From Lojkania enalia (taxonomy: Eukaryota > Ascomycota > Dothideomycetes > Pleosporales), in contig ML986613.1 in NCBI GenBank assembly GCA_010094045.1, forward strand, positions 186,001-250,000: a stretch of DNA of 64,000 nucleotides, in the 5' to 3' direction. The notes below the pieces were generated by a model. That model did not search any database, was not told the origin of the DNA, and was given only the letters and a program-made list of their open reading frames with translations. Within the stretch, counting starts at the first letter, position 1. Every line of letters begins with the position of its first letter. This document shows positions 34,301-47,539 of this stretch, piece after piece. The position numbers and the translations under genes were made by a program.

Positions 34301-37300
34301 ATCAATCGCCATCGCCGCCTGCCCTGATCCCGCTTCAATATCGACAGAAGGGGATGCAGCATGGCGCGACACTTGGCTCCGAGACCACCGTGTGTGAATA
34401 ATAATGGACGTGTATGAATCGTACAGGGCGCATCTATGCACTCATGGCCCAGCATCCCACGCATCACACGGCTAGATGAGATGAGTGGATGGTGGCAGCT
34501 ATAGACCCAGCGTCACTTGTGGGTGATTATTGCATTGCGGGCCTCCGGTACAATGTACCACTCTGTGAATCACACGACGAATGTGTCTGCACGCTTGTGC
34601 CGTGTCTTTGCTTGTGTAAGCAACTATATACTGGTAGAGTCAGCTTCCGGGCCGTGGTTTTTGTTCAGAATCTGCCTGGGGGAAGCGGACGCGGAACATG
34701 ATGCGTCCTCTGCACACTACCTCTACTCGTAGCCGCAAACGTCGGCATCGGATCGCGCACAGAGCAATCCGCACAGCAGGCTACACGCTGCTCTCCAAAC
34801 CAACCTCTTCGTGGCTGGTTCTGTGTCGCAGCGGATTCTCCAGTACCGTACGGTTGCAGGTCGCGAAGTGGGATGGAGGGCGGATGCGAAAGCCACAATG
34901 ATGCAGATCCGAGTCAATCAGCACTTAACAAGATTGCAAAGGCCTCCAACTTTTTTGGCGCCGTAGTTTCAGCAGCGCCTTAGGATCGGCCGGTGATGGA
35001 AGCGCGCACGGAGGGCTGGTGGAGCTATGGAGTCCCTGTGTATGTATGTAGGTCTAGCTCAGACAGGCAGTTTCTCAGCTTCTGGCAGCCTCAGCCCGGC
35101 AATCTACAGCACGGGAAGGAAGAAGCCCTTAATGACGTACCCTCGCCCGTCCCACGAGATGAGGGTGGGTCCCAACGTGGCGTCGCATCGTCGAAAGCTC
35201 GTAAAGCCAACTTTGGAAGATTAGTGCTGCGGCATGAGCGGCTTCACTACTGTACCACTCGGACGATTGACCATACCCTGCTACCGTGTCCGCAGTTCGC
35301 AGTTGGTCGGTCGCTTACTATGCATCTTCCGCCACCAGAGGCTGGACAAGGCCAGACCGGTTATGGGAGCTGGGGACCAAGATCTATTACAGAATGACAA
35401 CAGCACAGGGATCAGGTGTCACTCTCCAGCAGCAACGCTCGCAGCCGCCCTCCTCCGTCTTTTTCCACCGTCACACAAGCCTAACGCAGCCGGGAAGCGA
35501 AGGTGACTGTGTTGCGTCGGCAGATTGGTAGGGCCAGCAGCATTGTGGGACAGTCCCCGCCAGAGCAACCTGACTCTACACACGCGGCACTGTGTTCTAG
35601 ACTCAGCCTAGGCACATCAAAAACACTAGGGATTTTCGCCCTGCGGACAAGCGGCTGCTGTTCCCAGCGACGGGTCATGGATGTGATTTTGGTGCACATG
35701 GCTTTCTTGGAACCACCTCCACCCTATAGTGCTCAGTACCGTAGGCGTAAATAAAATCCCTGAGCCCGCATCACCCAATCATCAGGCGTTCCTCTGATAA
35801 CCATCCTAATGGTCGCTCAAACGGGAAATCGATGCGCTCCCCTTTGGGTGTGCTCACTCGCGCATGCAAACTATGTTTGATTGGTCATACGTGCATGCTT
35901 CGCAGAGCAATCTTTCTTCTCGCATAGCGAGCGGTTGCCGAGCGCAAGCGATATATACAAAGGATGAGCATCACAAAAACCGGACCAGGAGTCGCTTCGA
36001 GCCTTCCGCCCATCCAACCCTAAGTGGAGCCAGGTCGCGCCGTGGTCCTCAAAAGCCTATTTCTTCTAGCGAACATCCCGACCAGTCAGATAGCTGCCAG
36101 CGAGCACAGCATTCTGCAGATTTGGGCATCTGCACGAACCTTGTCTCATCGGCGCCCATCTTTTCGTGTGGAATGCCAACCGCCCGGAACCTCCTTACAG
36201 AGTGGGATAGCGGGTCGTATCATTCAAACTGGCCGGGTGCCACGAAGCAGCTGATGAAACTTCCTTCAGTGAGCCGTTCTGCCTAAGAAGGCGCCCTCGC
36301 TTTCATTCTCGATCCATGTCTCTGTTTGCCCTGCAAGACCTGCAAAACGTCCGGCACATCCACATTCGACCGGGGAGCGCCGTCCTTTCCCAGCAGCAAC
36401 TAGTTACAAGCTGACTTGGTATGCGTTTGATGCCGTCGTTTGTTGCCGCTGCTTTGTGTCATCCATAATGACTGACGGCTTGTAAAATTCTTCGTCTGGG
36501 TTGCACCTAGCTTCGGCTTACGATTGCCTCAATGGTAAAAACCTGTGCAACGTCGAAGGAAGCAGCGCCAACAATATTTGAAAATCGGTAATTAGACTAG
36601 GACAATGCAGCGACGTCCTGTTGCAGATGGGCCTGACAGGTCATATACAGGTGGCCCTCTATTACCCCAACATTACGGTTAACGCCGAGGTCGGGCCACT
36701 TCCGCTGACATTATGCTTGCTTATTCCGGTTACGCCTCTCCTAGCACTGCTAATCTCTATGCTTGCGTTTGAGAAACCAGCCCCGGCTTAGCCTGACACA
36801 GCGGCTTTTTATACTTCCCATATCCAGATCTGCATTCCCAAAGTAATTCCGCCTACCATCCCTGTGTTATTGTACAGTGCTACAGCGGTCTCCTTCCTAA
36901 TATTCCCGCCGTGCATATTTTGCTCGTCGTAATCGACGAAATGACTCTACCAATTTCAACCCTGGAGCCGACAGGGAAAAGAAAAGTCGCCTCAGGGAGA
37001 CCCGGCCCTCGTATACTAATAACATTCCTTCTGTAAAACAGCTCATCCGGACTGTTTGCGCTTACGAATGGGAGGCCGCACCAGTATGGTAGGCCGCACC
37101 AGTATGCTACTACTCGTATGGTGGAAGATGTACCTACACGAAGTCCAATGCGGCACCACTGCTTTTAGGCAGCGCCCACATGTCCAAGCGTCATACACCC
37201 GTCTCCCAAACCAGCGCTTCTCGAAAAGGCTAAATCATGCTTGCCGATCTCTTCTAAACCTTGTGATTCTGGTTGACCGCCAAAATTGCGTCTCCTAGCA

Positions 37301-40300
37301 CCTTTTTGTTCCAGCCGTGATTCGCTTCCAGCCGCAATCACCTGCAACGTCCTAACTTGTGGGGACCCCATGCCTGACTCTATTTTTGGTTGGAGATCCT
37401 TCGGAATTTGCACCACGATGCAATCGCCCGACAACCGACATTTACCCATTCCACCCCCCCAATAACAAGGTGGTAGACACGACGGCGATGACCGTTTACC
37501 GTCACCTTGTTTCCAACCGGTTGGTTCGACATCTCGCCTCTGACACGCACCCGCTGAGGCAAATTATTCCGCTCACGGTGTCGTTGCTTTCCGCTCGACG
37601 GAGTGCATGAGACCCCAGCTCAGGACGGGCGAACTCGTTTCAAACAAGCGGCACAATATACATGTAGAGGCGGTGGGACAGCCGTGGCACCGAGCGTAGC
37701 GCTATACATGTCAGATGCTGGTCTTCCGACTTTTTTCTTCTTTCCAGTCCGACGCTTGGCCATCCCAGGTTAATGGCCGTCTATGTACCCTCAAATGCAC
37801 TACCATGCTTGTCAGCATTATTTTCCACGGAAGCCCCAGAGGATTTACGCCCCGACTAAATATTAGGCTTAAGTGCATATGCCGTCATACGGACTTGTTC
37901 ATCAGCCTGTGACCGTCTACATCCGGGACCGGTCACATCCAGTTCAAAACAATCCAGAAAGAAACTTTCTTAGGCAGCTCAGGTACCAATATGGAATTAC
38001 GTCGATACATTGGCTAATATGCTGCACCTCCTGTTACTGACTCCTCGGAATTACACCCAACTCTTCATCGTATCGCTTATCTCACAGCTAAGGCAGCACC
38101 GTTGCCACTCCAAGCATTATCTTACATACTGTAATATATTCATTGGCACAATTAGATCTCATGATGCTCTTCTATCAAATCCAATACACCCGTCATTTAC
38201 GAGCCATTCATTTGGGATGTCACACTCTGTCTGGAGCATTACCTCCAGACAAGAAATGGGGATCTTTGTCTGGGCGCCTCAGCTGCGTTATCGCCCAATG
38301 ACCCTCGGTCCAACAACACATTTTCCGCATCGGTCTCCGCCCACAAACCTGCTTCAATCTTTGATCTCGGAAACTGATTTAGACACCACTCGATAGACCT
38401 ACGCCACGTGGCTGCACGTGTCCACCCTCGGAGTCCGGAAAAGAGGAATGTTCGGGCATCTCACTGTCTCGAATAATTCTGTGCGGCGAAAGACGCCTTG
38501 TGGAACATTGCAGGCAAGCACTGTCAAAGGATGAGGCAGGCATCGCGCAGCAGAGTCTAGTGAATGTGTTGGATAGTCGCTGACCGCAGATGCCTCGATC
38601 AGACAGCCCTAAGATGGGTAAACGCCGCTTCGGCGTCGTAAAAGGTATGTATGAACACAAGGTAAGGATTCCACATACATTTCTCAATTCGATGGTGTAA
38701 GGCAGCCGTACCGGCGTAACATGCACTCCTTCGTCGTGTTGCATCATCATCCTCTGGGATCTCGCACTAGTAAGCATATCTGCCTCCCGAGCTCAACATC
38801 AAGCTCGTCAGGGGTGTCTGTCGAGTTGGTGTTATCACGCAAGGACTTGTAGCTCGGCGTTTGGATGAATGATCACCGTGATCGGATAGCACCTACACAG
38901 TCAGACATTGTGATATGGGCTTGAGAGTGGCCCGGCGGATGGGACTCCGCCGCACAAGAGCAAGATGTTGTTACCCCATTTATTAGGCACGATTTCTGTA
39001 AAACGATGAGCCCCTTTGTGCCATACTTGTAGTGAGGGTCCGGATATGTTCAGGACGGCAGTTCGCTTCATCAGCAATGGCTATTGGAATGAGCGACACT
39101 AGTTTTTTCGTTGTGGAGCAACCGCTTGTATTTGCCGGCAATGGATTCCGCGTAGCAGTGAATATACGCATAATTTTGTTGTTATTGGTCTTGATATCTA
39201 GGTGATGCGAGTGCTATAACTTTTAGGTCAACATGAAAGTGAGCAGAACCGTGATAACTGCTCGAAATTTATCATTGGCTTCTATGCGTGCGCTTTTAGC
39301 GTAGCACTCATATTCAGGACAGAACTGTTCGTCAACTCGTCACCATGGTCTAAGCATTCACATCTGGCTACAAAAGTCTGGTCTCACCTGACGTACGTAA
39401 GTGCAAAATCCCACAACCCGAAGCAACTATAACAACCCATATCATCTATAAAACCCCTTCGCAATCTGCACTACAGTACACATGCTCCATATTTCCGAGG
39501 ATGTATTGCTTTCCAAAGATTCAGAACCTGAATCGCATGTATGTATCAACCTCGCGTATCTATCCGCGGAATCCATTACTACAGCTTCGAAAACCATATA
39601 CCTGCAACTACGGCTTTAACGATGCTTTGCGTACATATCGATACTTTTGTAGTTGTGCTGCTTCCGCTTCATTCAAATACGTCCAAGAAAATCGATAACC
39701 AACCACACTATTGAACCTAGTCGTATTTTCCTCGTACCACAAAACAATGCATCTCATATCATTCATTCATCCATCCATCCATACAAAACAAATCCTATTT
39801 CGCAAAAACCCCGGAATTTATACATCCCTCCTCTTTTATCAAGCTTGGGTTTACTTCTTCGATAGCGGATTGTGCGGATTTTTCACTGTTCGGTCTTATT
39901 TGAAGTATACCCGGACGTGGGGTATTTCTGATTTGTCTCCGGCTAGATACTAAGTATCCCCACATAGCTCTTTTATCCCCAGCTCCATCTCAAAACGTAC
40001 ATCTCGCACCATCCCCCCACCATTCCTCCGTGCGTTGGATATAGCGGGGTGTTAGACCCTGTTCAGATAAGGCACCCGCAACACCCCCAGCGAGTAGCTA
40101 TGGGGAGGAAATAAGGATACGCCTGAGAATCAGGACTTGAGATATTTATCTCCTGCAGCCCGATTTCCTTCCCCCATAGCGGGTATAGTGAAAATGCATT
40201 ATATGCAGCATTTCCTCGCTCTTCTTTATGATGAGAGAGATAACGACTCAAGAGGTTGGGGATAACATATTGGTCAAATACCTATATAACCTCGACTCGG

Positions 40301-41522
40301 TAGACGGGAAAGGTGTTATTCATCCAGATCCGTTCCTCCGTGAGTACGCATCGCTCGTTACTTTCCATCACATTTACTTTATCCATATCCAAAGCCCCCC
40401 CCCCCCCCCCATACTCAGAACCAACCACCCGTTCGCCGCCGGCCATCACCACCCGACATATCCCTAGACCCTAAATATCTAAGGACATATTCCAATTCCT
40501 TGGCCGCCATACCAAAACAGGGTGACGCGAAAATGTAATCGAGCTCTTCGGTAGGGCTGGATTCTCGGGCTATGTATGTGGCGTGCGTTTGTGGCGGAAT
40601 GGTGGAGGGAGATGGGTTTTTTTGTGATAGGTATTTGCGATGGATTCTGGGGTTTGCAGGGAGGGAGCAAGGATGGTGGCTGGTCGATTGCGAATTCTGA
40701 AGTTTTGGGCATCAGGAGGGCTGCGACTGTGATGGGGGTTACGATATGCCCTTGGTGAGGTATTGGCAATGCCTGTCCAACTGACGGCTTCAGTGGCTAA
40801 TGTTTGGCATTATTGATGAGTAGATTCCTAGGTAGGGTAAAAAGCCTGTGTGGAAAGGTGAAGGAGCCACTTGTATGATGCTTGTTTGAAGAATTTTAGT
40901 TAATATTAATCAGATATCAATCGTAAATATCAATTTCAATGTCGATAAGATATTTATGTAAGAGATTTATTCCAGACATCCATAGAATATACACTCCAAA
41001 ACTGAATTCGGAAAATATTTGTTCTGAACATACATAGAAGCACTGGAATGCTGGTATAGATGCATTGTGAGCCAGACATTTCCCCTTAAGCCTTGAGAAT
41101 GCTTAGGTTATCGAAGAAGCTCGGTCTTGGAGGGATTTGCGAGATATAGGTGGGAAGTCAGAAGGTAGCTCGGAGGAATATAGTCTCCGCATGCGGTTTA
41201 GGAGGGTGGTATTGTGTTATATGCTCAGAGGTGCTTTAGAGTCCAATAGATACCCTTGGAGGTCGCATTTTATTGTAGTTTATATTTTGGTAAGCTTTGA
41301 TACATTGTTTCCTTCAAGGAGAAAGATGCAATATGTGCAGTGAATCAGTAGCTATCCGAGCAAGCATTTAAGGAGCCCTAGTGGGCAGAATTATTTCCCG
41401 CATAATAAGATTATAATCAATTAGAAGAGAGTAATAGATGGTCATAATTTCTCGCCTCAAGAATTTCACAGTGTAGCTCTATTATTTGGGTAATCGAACC
41501 CCACAACACTATCCCCTATTAA
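31303..41522. other. 10.2 kb gene desert
   Basis: Read on both strands, no frame exceeds about 180 codons and none looks like a protein or a transposon. The sequence is compositionally balanced and lacks the TAG/TAA-rich decay seen at 2-3.6 kb, so it is not a RIP-degraded element. Small features are an 18 bp tandem duplication at about 37069-37103 (GGCCGCACCAGTATG twice), 16 C at 40395-40410 and CATC-type repeats at about 39765-39785. It lies upstream of the 370-aa acidic-protein gene and downstream of the Zn2Cys6 gene, so most of it could be regulatory or carry non-coding RNA. Confidence 0.6.
40395..40410 (+). repeat. Poly-C tract
   Basis: An uninterrupted run of 16 C, the only one in the window. 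Confidence 0.9.
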
Positions 41523-43124
41523 CTAACCCTCCAAAAGATTCCCCCCAATCTCCGCAATCCTCAAGTGCCACGAACGTTTCTCCCAATCCACACCCTCCCA
41601 TCCCTCAAACACACTCCTCGCCGCCACTTCTGCCCCCCATATCTCAGCTAGCCTCACAATCCTATTAGCCCCCTCGACAGTATCCATCAAAATCTTATTA
41701 TTACTCCTCATCACGATATTGCTAATTGTCTGCAATACTGGCTTGACGAGCCCCTCAAAGTACCACATATTCGGCACCAGCTTTAAGAACGCCCAGAACC
41801 AGGCCATAATTGCCATTGCCCTAGGCTCTTCGATTTTCACAAGGTAGAGGTACTCTGGAGTGAGGAAGGACGGGAATACGATGATACGGACGTAGACGTC
41901 TGGCGAGAGGTGGAAGTGGTAGAGGGAGAGCAAGATTGGGGAGAGGGCGTGTAGGGCTGGGAGGAGTGTAGCCCGATGTAGATCTATGGGTGCGCCAGCT
42001 GTTGTGGGAGGACCGACGATGTTTCTGAGGAGCGCGAGGAGCGGGGGTGGTAGGAAGGCGGACGTTGGAATCTGCCAAGAAGGCCCTTGATGGCCGGCCG
42101 GAATGAACTTTTGTGGTGTAAAGGGAAAATTCGTTATATCTGAGGCGGAAGGGTAGGCAGATAATGTGTTCCTATATGTTGCAGGGGGGTTAGGGTATTC
42201 GGGGTCTTGGCCTGGTAGACCGGGGTGTTTGGTGAAGAGCAGCTCTGGTGGGGAGGTGAAGGGTGGTGGTGGGAGTGTGCGAACCTCGCGGCAGAAGATA
42301 GGGTATACGGACAGCTTCTCGATGCCAGAAGACCATGTTAGCCCAGCAAGGATCCGAAGTCCTTGAGTCATAGAGAGGAATTGTGAGACCCATGTTAGGA
42401 TACCGTTGTCCGTATAGGGAAGATCTGGGGGGGGAACCATGGCTTGAATGAGTACGGATGTAAGAAGAAGAGTCTCGTAGTTGTCGGTGGTGATGTTTTG
42501 AAGGGACTTATTATATACTGAGAAGGCTTTCTGGCGGTAAACTGCCGATATATAGCGTGCTTGAGATGAAGGGAAAAGAAAGTTTGAATGGGCAGCTGCG
42601 ATGCTTAAGATAGCGTAAAGGAGATAGGGACTTGACAAGCCCATTTGGGGAACCACTTCGCGGTTGAGATGGTGAATAATATCTTCATCTCGAACGGTGA
42701 TATATCGCCATGTAAATGTTTTGTAGTGATGCAAATATTTCAGATCGATGTTCGTAAGTTGTCCAATAGAGGTAAGTACTGCTGGGGCCAGCGAAGCCGA
42801 TATTTCAAGCGATAAATCGCTGAAGTCTCCATCCACTTCAAATTCATTTTTTAAATCACTGAGTTTTGCTTCGGGCGAACAAGGTGATATTGCCGTGGGT
42901 CTCCGATGCTCCTGCGGATAGATGCATTCTAGTTCTCGAAGAGAACAATAAGCGCATTTTGGCAGCGATTCATCACACTAGATGCTAGAAGTTAGAATAA
43001 AATAATTGCTCCAGGAGGTTTGGCCCTTATTTACTTTAACTTTCTTCCGTTTACATGTTAGGCAGCCGCCTCTCGATTTCTTATGTGGCTTTTTGCTAAC
43101 AAAGCCGCAGGAGTGACGTGTCAT
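41523..43124 (-). CDS. Zn2Cys6 transcription regulator, 514 aa
   Basis: Exon 1 (43035-43124) and exon 2 (41523-42977) are joined over a 57 bp intron that splits the zinc cluster. The cluster is complete: GGCLTCKRKKVKC then DESLPKCAYCSLRELEC, with Cys at 21, 24, 31, 38, 41 and 48 and spacing 2-6-6-2-6. The rest resembles the C-terminal domain of regulators in the sterol-uptake-control (UPC2-like) group: LKYLHHYKTFTWRYITVRD, SSPYLLYAILSIAAAHSNFL and QAMVPPPDLPYTDNG. It should bind DNA in the nucleus. It lies just downstream of an RTA1-type gene on the same strand. Assignment to the UPC2-like group is by overall look and is uncertain; the zinc cluster is certain. Confidence 0.88.
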
Positions 43125-43451
43125 TGCTCTTTGCAACTTTTTATAGAATACTTGGTAGAATCTCTTAGAGTTCCTGAGTTATGTACGGGTGTGATTCTGC
43201 TCCAGTGGTGAAAACAAAGGTGTGAAGTCCGAGTGTGAAAGAGGCTTGGCATCAATCTAGCGAATACAAAAGAGCTAGCGCAGATGTCATTGCGTCACGA
43301 CTTTGCAAGGTGCAATTGGTAGTTGTCAAAAATCTTGTAGAATTTGTAGAAAAGGCTAGTCTATAACCTTTTATTTACAGACCAAATGGACATACCAATG
43401 TCAACTACCATAGATGCCAAGACACTATATACGGAAATGCTTGCGAGGCTG
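43125..43451. promoter_or_regulatory. Short gap between RTA1-type gene and Zn2Cys6 gene
   Basis: 327 bp that must hold the 3' end of one gene and the promoter of the other. No motif is claimed. Confidence 0.5.
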
Positions 43452-44487
43452 CTACGAACGCGAATAATCCTCCTTGTTCTGTGCCATGGCCGTTTCCTCC
43501 GTGCTCGAACTGCCTAGTTTCTGGTTCTCTTGGGGAACGTACTTGGTTGGCTGCAAAATCAACAAAAGGATGAGTGCAGAGACCATCAAAGAGGTGTCAA
43601 ATACATAGAGGGTCCACTCATGTGCGATGAGATATGATGCGTTCCCCATGGCATACTCAATCAGACGGAAGATGCACCGAGTCAGCACGAGCGAACTCAC
43701 ACTATACAAGATCCATAGCATTCTCCTCCATTTTGAGCTGACGGGTACCGTAGAAGTGTGTGTCTTCGTCCTCTTGTTCATCCGTATGTGAAAGTCCACC
43801 GCGACGATGATGAACACCACAAAGGTGGCGACTTGGAGGGCGAGCCCAGCAATTACGATTTTTTCGCCGGCGATTGCGAGGTTTAGTTTCATGGAACCCA
43901 TGATTGAAGATCCTGTGACTCTTTAGGACCATTCTGTTTCATATCTGCACACGGGCATCTGCTAGCGTCCAAGGGGTAGGAGAGTGTTATATTTACGTAC
44001 CAAGACCCTGAATTATAAGGGTAGACACATCTGCGCAAACAAAGATTCGTGTACACCAACTTGGCTTGATGATGGACACGTCCTCTCCTCCAGCAACTCG
44101 GATTGTACGCCCTAACATCATGTATATAGTTGCTGCGATAAAGAGAGGTCCAATTAGGATGAAGACTCCTTGAACGATGAAAGGTGCCCATGAGGTGTTG
44201 TCATGATGCGATCCGATTCGAGCTGCATAGCCAACCACTTCGCCTAGCGGTGAATGTTAGTTTCTACCATGGTTGTTCCTTGCTCAGAGGGAGCAGGAAG
44301 AGAGTTTCTTACATATTGCTCCCACAACTATCCAAACAATGATTTTCTTCTTGGTGTTCAACAACTGCCAAAGGTGAAGAGCGGCAAGGATGGAAAAAAT
44401 AATGATGGATACAATTGGACCAGTGAGAGAGGGTATATAACGGTACATCTCCCAGTCAAACATCTTAAGCTTTTCTTGTGTATTCAT
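43452..44487 (-). CDS. RTA1-type seven-helix membrane protein, 292 aa
   Basis: Exons 44313-44487, 44001-44243 and 43452-43912, phases consistent. RTA1-family proteins (Rta1, Rsb1) are plasma-membrane proteins linked to lipid and sterol stress resistance. Hydrophobic segments follow one another in the family order: TGPIVSIIIFSILAALHLW, KKIIVWIVVGAI, APFIVQGVFILIGPLFIAAT (with family motif IYMMLGRTIR), VCADVSTLIIQGLG, GLALQVATFVVFIIVAV, MLWILYSVSSLVLTRCIFRL and SLMVSALILLLIL. RxIFRLIEYAMG and HEWTLYVFD are family signatures. The cytosolic tail is polar. The start is MNTQEKLKMFDWEMYRYIP. The neighbouring Zn2Cys6 gene on the same strand could be its regulator. Confidence 0.88.
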
Positions 44488-45696
44488 CGTGAGAACGGAT
44501 TTGGAGTCGGGGAGATTACAAAAGAGATAGAGAGGCAATAGTGGGATTCAAGAATACGATGCGTGTAGAATAAGGCTACATTTCAACGAAGAGAACTCGT
44601 CTTAAATATATATATCCCTCCCTTATTGACACCATTTCGTATCGTACGCCCAGCGTTTCGCACTCGCTGCTGGTGTTCGCAATCGCTTAAGTATCTATAT
44701 CTGTAAGGGTACCAATCATGCATCGCCATGCAAGAGAGCCGGATGTTCACTGCCATTCCCTCGTCGAAACTCTTAACTTCGCATTCGCTGATATTGGTCT
44801 GAGCTTTGGCGCTAAATTCGCATTCGCGAGTTCGACCAATCAGCAATTCGTACAACTCCCACCTTCAGCTTCGGTGTCAAGCTTAGAAATAAGACTGGAG
44901 TCGAAGGGTCATTGAGTAGATTATGAGTCATGCCATCCCTTCCCTTCACTTGGATAGACCCTACAAGGCGCTCTGTCGCGGTAGATGTAGAATCCGGATA
45001 TTGTAGCCTCAGCTAGACTCAAAAAGCGGGTACGGGGTCTGCGAATCCCGTAGATAGAGGCAGAAGCACATCTTAATATTCATTCTTCATACCATATATT
45101 GGGGCCTGGGGTATATATATCTAGATAATCTCATGGACCCTAAAATAAGGGCCCCCGAAACTCTTTGTTGTCTACTGAGATAGCAAGTAATCATTCTAAG
45201 GCCAGCGGACCGTAATAAACGGTGGATGAACAAGAACCTGTAGTAGAAATATAACCAAAAACAAGCTTCTTTAGGAATGGAAGGATGCGGGGTTCGCGAG
45301 TTCAAATAGCCAGTAGAAGAGGTACTAGGATGGCGCATAGATCCATATTTTAGACAAAATGCGGCGCCATTGTAATCCTATAGTCATCTCGAATAATCTT
45401 CGAGGGGTCAAGGAAAATATTGAAAGCATTGACAAAGTCTATGAAAGTCAACGTGGCCTTATTGAAGATAAAAGGTAGTCGACAGTAAGAGACGACAGTC
45501 ACTCAGGGATGAAGCCTTACTGGCTAGAGCTGCTTAGTAACAGATTTTAGCACACAACACCGTGGCCGCAACACACTAGCTCGTCGCAGCCGAATCCCCT
45601 CCCCCCTTCTCCCCCATCTATTCTGTAATTCCAACCACCTCCTCTTCACTCCCTTCGTCTCTTTTGTCTTCTTCTGGGCCTCTCTAACTGCAACCA
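44488..45696. promoter_or_regulatory. Divergent intergenic region of RTA1-type gene and SEC61
   Basis: 1.2 kb with no credible gene. Pyrimidine-rich sequence just before 45697 (about 45600-45680) fits a strong housekeeping promoter and 5' UTR. Confidence 0.5.
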
Positions 45697-47264
45697 TGAG
45701 CGGTCGTAAGTCAATCCCTCTTCCTAATTACTCTCCGCACATTCTTTCAAATTCAATACAATAACTGGCATCTAATATTTCTCCGCGATGTAGTACGGTT
45801 CCTCGACCTCGTCAAACCTTTCGTACCTCTCGTCCCTGAGATCCAGCTTCCAGAAAGCAAGGTTCCCTTCAACAACCGGCTAGTATGGACTGGATTGACG
45901 CTTCTCGTCTTCTTGGTAATGAGCCAGATGCCGTTGTATGGAATTGTGTCGTCGGACACATCAGATCCGCTTTACTGGCTGCGTATGATGATGGCGAGTA
46001 ACCGGGGTACATTGATGGAGCTGGGTATTACACCAATTATTTCCTCCGGCATGGTTTTCCAGCTTCTTGCTGGTACCCACCTTATTGATGTCAACCTGGA
46101 CCTGAAGTCGGACCGCGAGCTCTATCAGACTGCGCAGAAGCTCCTTGCCATCCTTCTCTCTTTTGGCCAAGCTGTCGTCTATGTCATCTCTGGTCTCTAT
46201 GGCCAGCCCTCTGACCTTGGTGCTGGTATCTGTGTCCTCCTTGTTATCCAGCTCATCATCGCCGGATTGATTGTCATCCTTCTTGACGAGCTTCTCCAGA
46301 AGGGCTATGGTCTTGGAAGCGGTATTTCTTTGTTTATTGCGACCAATATCTGCGAGTCGATTATGTGGAAAGCTTTCTCACCCACCACCATCAACACCGG
46401 ACGTGGTCCCGAATTTGAAGGTGCCATCATCGCCCTTGTCCACCTGCTTTTCACCTGGCCAAACAAGACTATTGCTCTCCGTGAAGCCTTCTACCGCCAG
46501 AACCTTCCTAACGTCATGAACCTCTTGGCGACTGTCCTCGTCTTCGGCGCCGTCATTTATCTCCAGGGCTTCCGTGTTGAGATCCCTGTCAAGTCCGCCC
46601 GCCAGCGTGGCGTCCGCGGCTCGTACCCAGTTCGTCTCTTCTATACCTCTAACATGCCCATCATGCTGCAATCCGCTCTCTCTTCCAATATCTTCTTGAT
46701 CAGCCAAATGCTCTACTCCCGCTTCTCTGACAATCTTCTCGTCAACCTCCTTGGTGTTTGGGAGCCTAAGGAGGGGTCAGCACAGCTCTTCGCAACTTCT
46801 GGAATTGCTTACTACATGTAAGATTTTGTTCCGTTTTCTATCTAAATTCATTATTAATGTGCAACAGGTCCCCTCCCCTCAGCATCACCGAAGCGCTCTC
46901 TGACCCGCTCAAGACCGCTGTCTTTATCGTTTACATGCTGGTCGCCTGCGCTGTTTTCTCTAAGACCTGGATTGAGGTTTCTGGCTCGTCTCCTCGCGAT
47001 GTTGCTAAGCAACTCAAGGAACAAGGTCTTGTGATGGCTGGTCATCGTGAGGAGTCTATGTATAAGGAACTGAAGCGTGTCATTCCAACAGCTGCGGCTT
47101 TCGGTGGAGCTTGCATTGGAGCCTTGTCTGTCGGTAGTGACCTCCTCGGCGCTTTGGGCAGCGGAACCGGTATCCTCTTGGCTGTCACGATTATCTACGG
47201 CTACTTCGAAATTGCAGCTAAAGAAGGTGACATGGCTGGCCTTAAGGGCATGGTCATGGGATAA
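45697..47264 (+). CDS. SEC61: Protein translocation channel SEC61 alpha
   Basis: Exons 45697-45706 (10 nt), 45794-46817 and 46868-47264 encode 476 aa, the usual size. It is the pore subunit of the ER translocon with ten membrane helices. Highly conserved parts include [19 protein letters not shown], the plug/helix-2 region [58 protein letters not shown] and [19 protein letters not shown]. The C-terminal half has [19 protein letters not shown] and [19 protein letters not shown], then a last helix and a short tail ending MVMG. The 10 nt first coding exon was assigned because it restores MSG-LRFLDL in phase. Codon use is strongly C-ending, as expected for a highly expressed gene. Confidence 0.95.
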
Positions 47265-47539
47265 AGGATATTTTCAAAAGAGTGGAGGGATTCGAAGTTG
47301 AATTCGCAAGATTTTCTTTGGGTGGGCTTCGGAGAAGGTGGGTTAAAGGTGCAGGTCAGCATCTTGTACATTATGATGGTGTGAAATTTAAAAGTCGGCA
47401 TCATGAATAAACGGGTATTCTTGTGTTAATTTCTGTTGGGCTTTGGCTGGGCCTCAATTGTCATAAAAGCATGGTGCTCCGGACGTGGGTCGCAAATTGG
47501 CAAGCTAGATACCAGTTCATTTTCCGAAATAATATCCAT

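Noticed and set aside
33973..36286. Frames of 140-164 codons in the gene desert
   Set aside because: Random-looking composition and no conserved motif; expected by chance in 10 kb of balanced DNA.
37069..37103. Short tandem duplication as a possible CRISPR-like or regulatory array
   Set aside because: Only two units; CRISPR is not expected in a fungal nucleus.
41460..41520. TCGAACC-like sequence resembling a tRNA B box
   Set aside because: No cloverleaf could be drawn around it; it overlaps the 3' end of the Zn2Cys6 gene.
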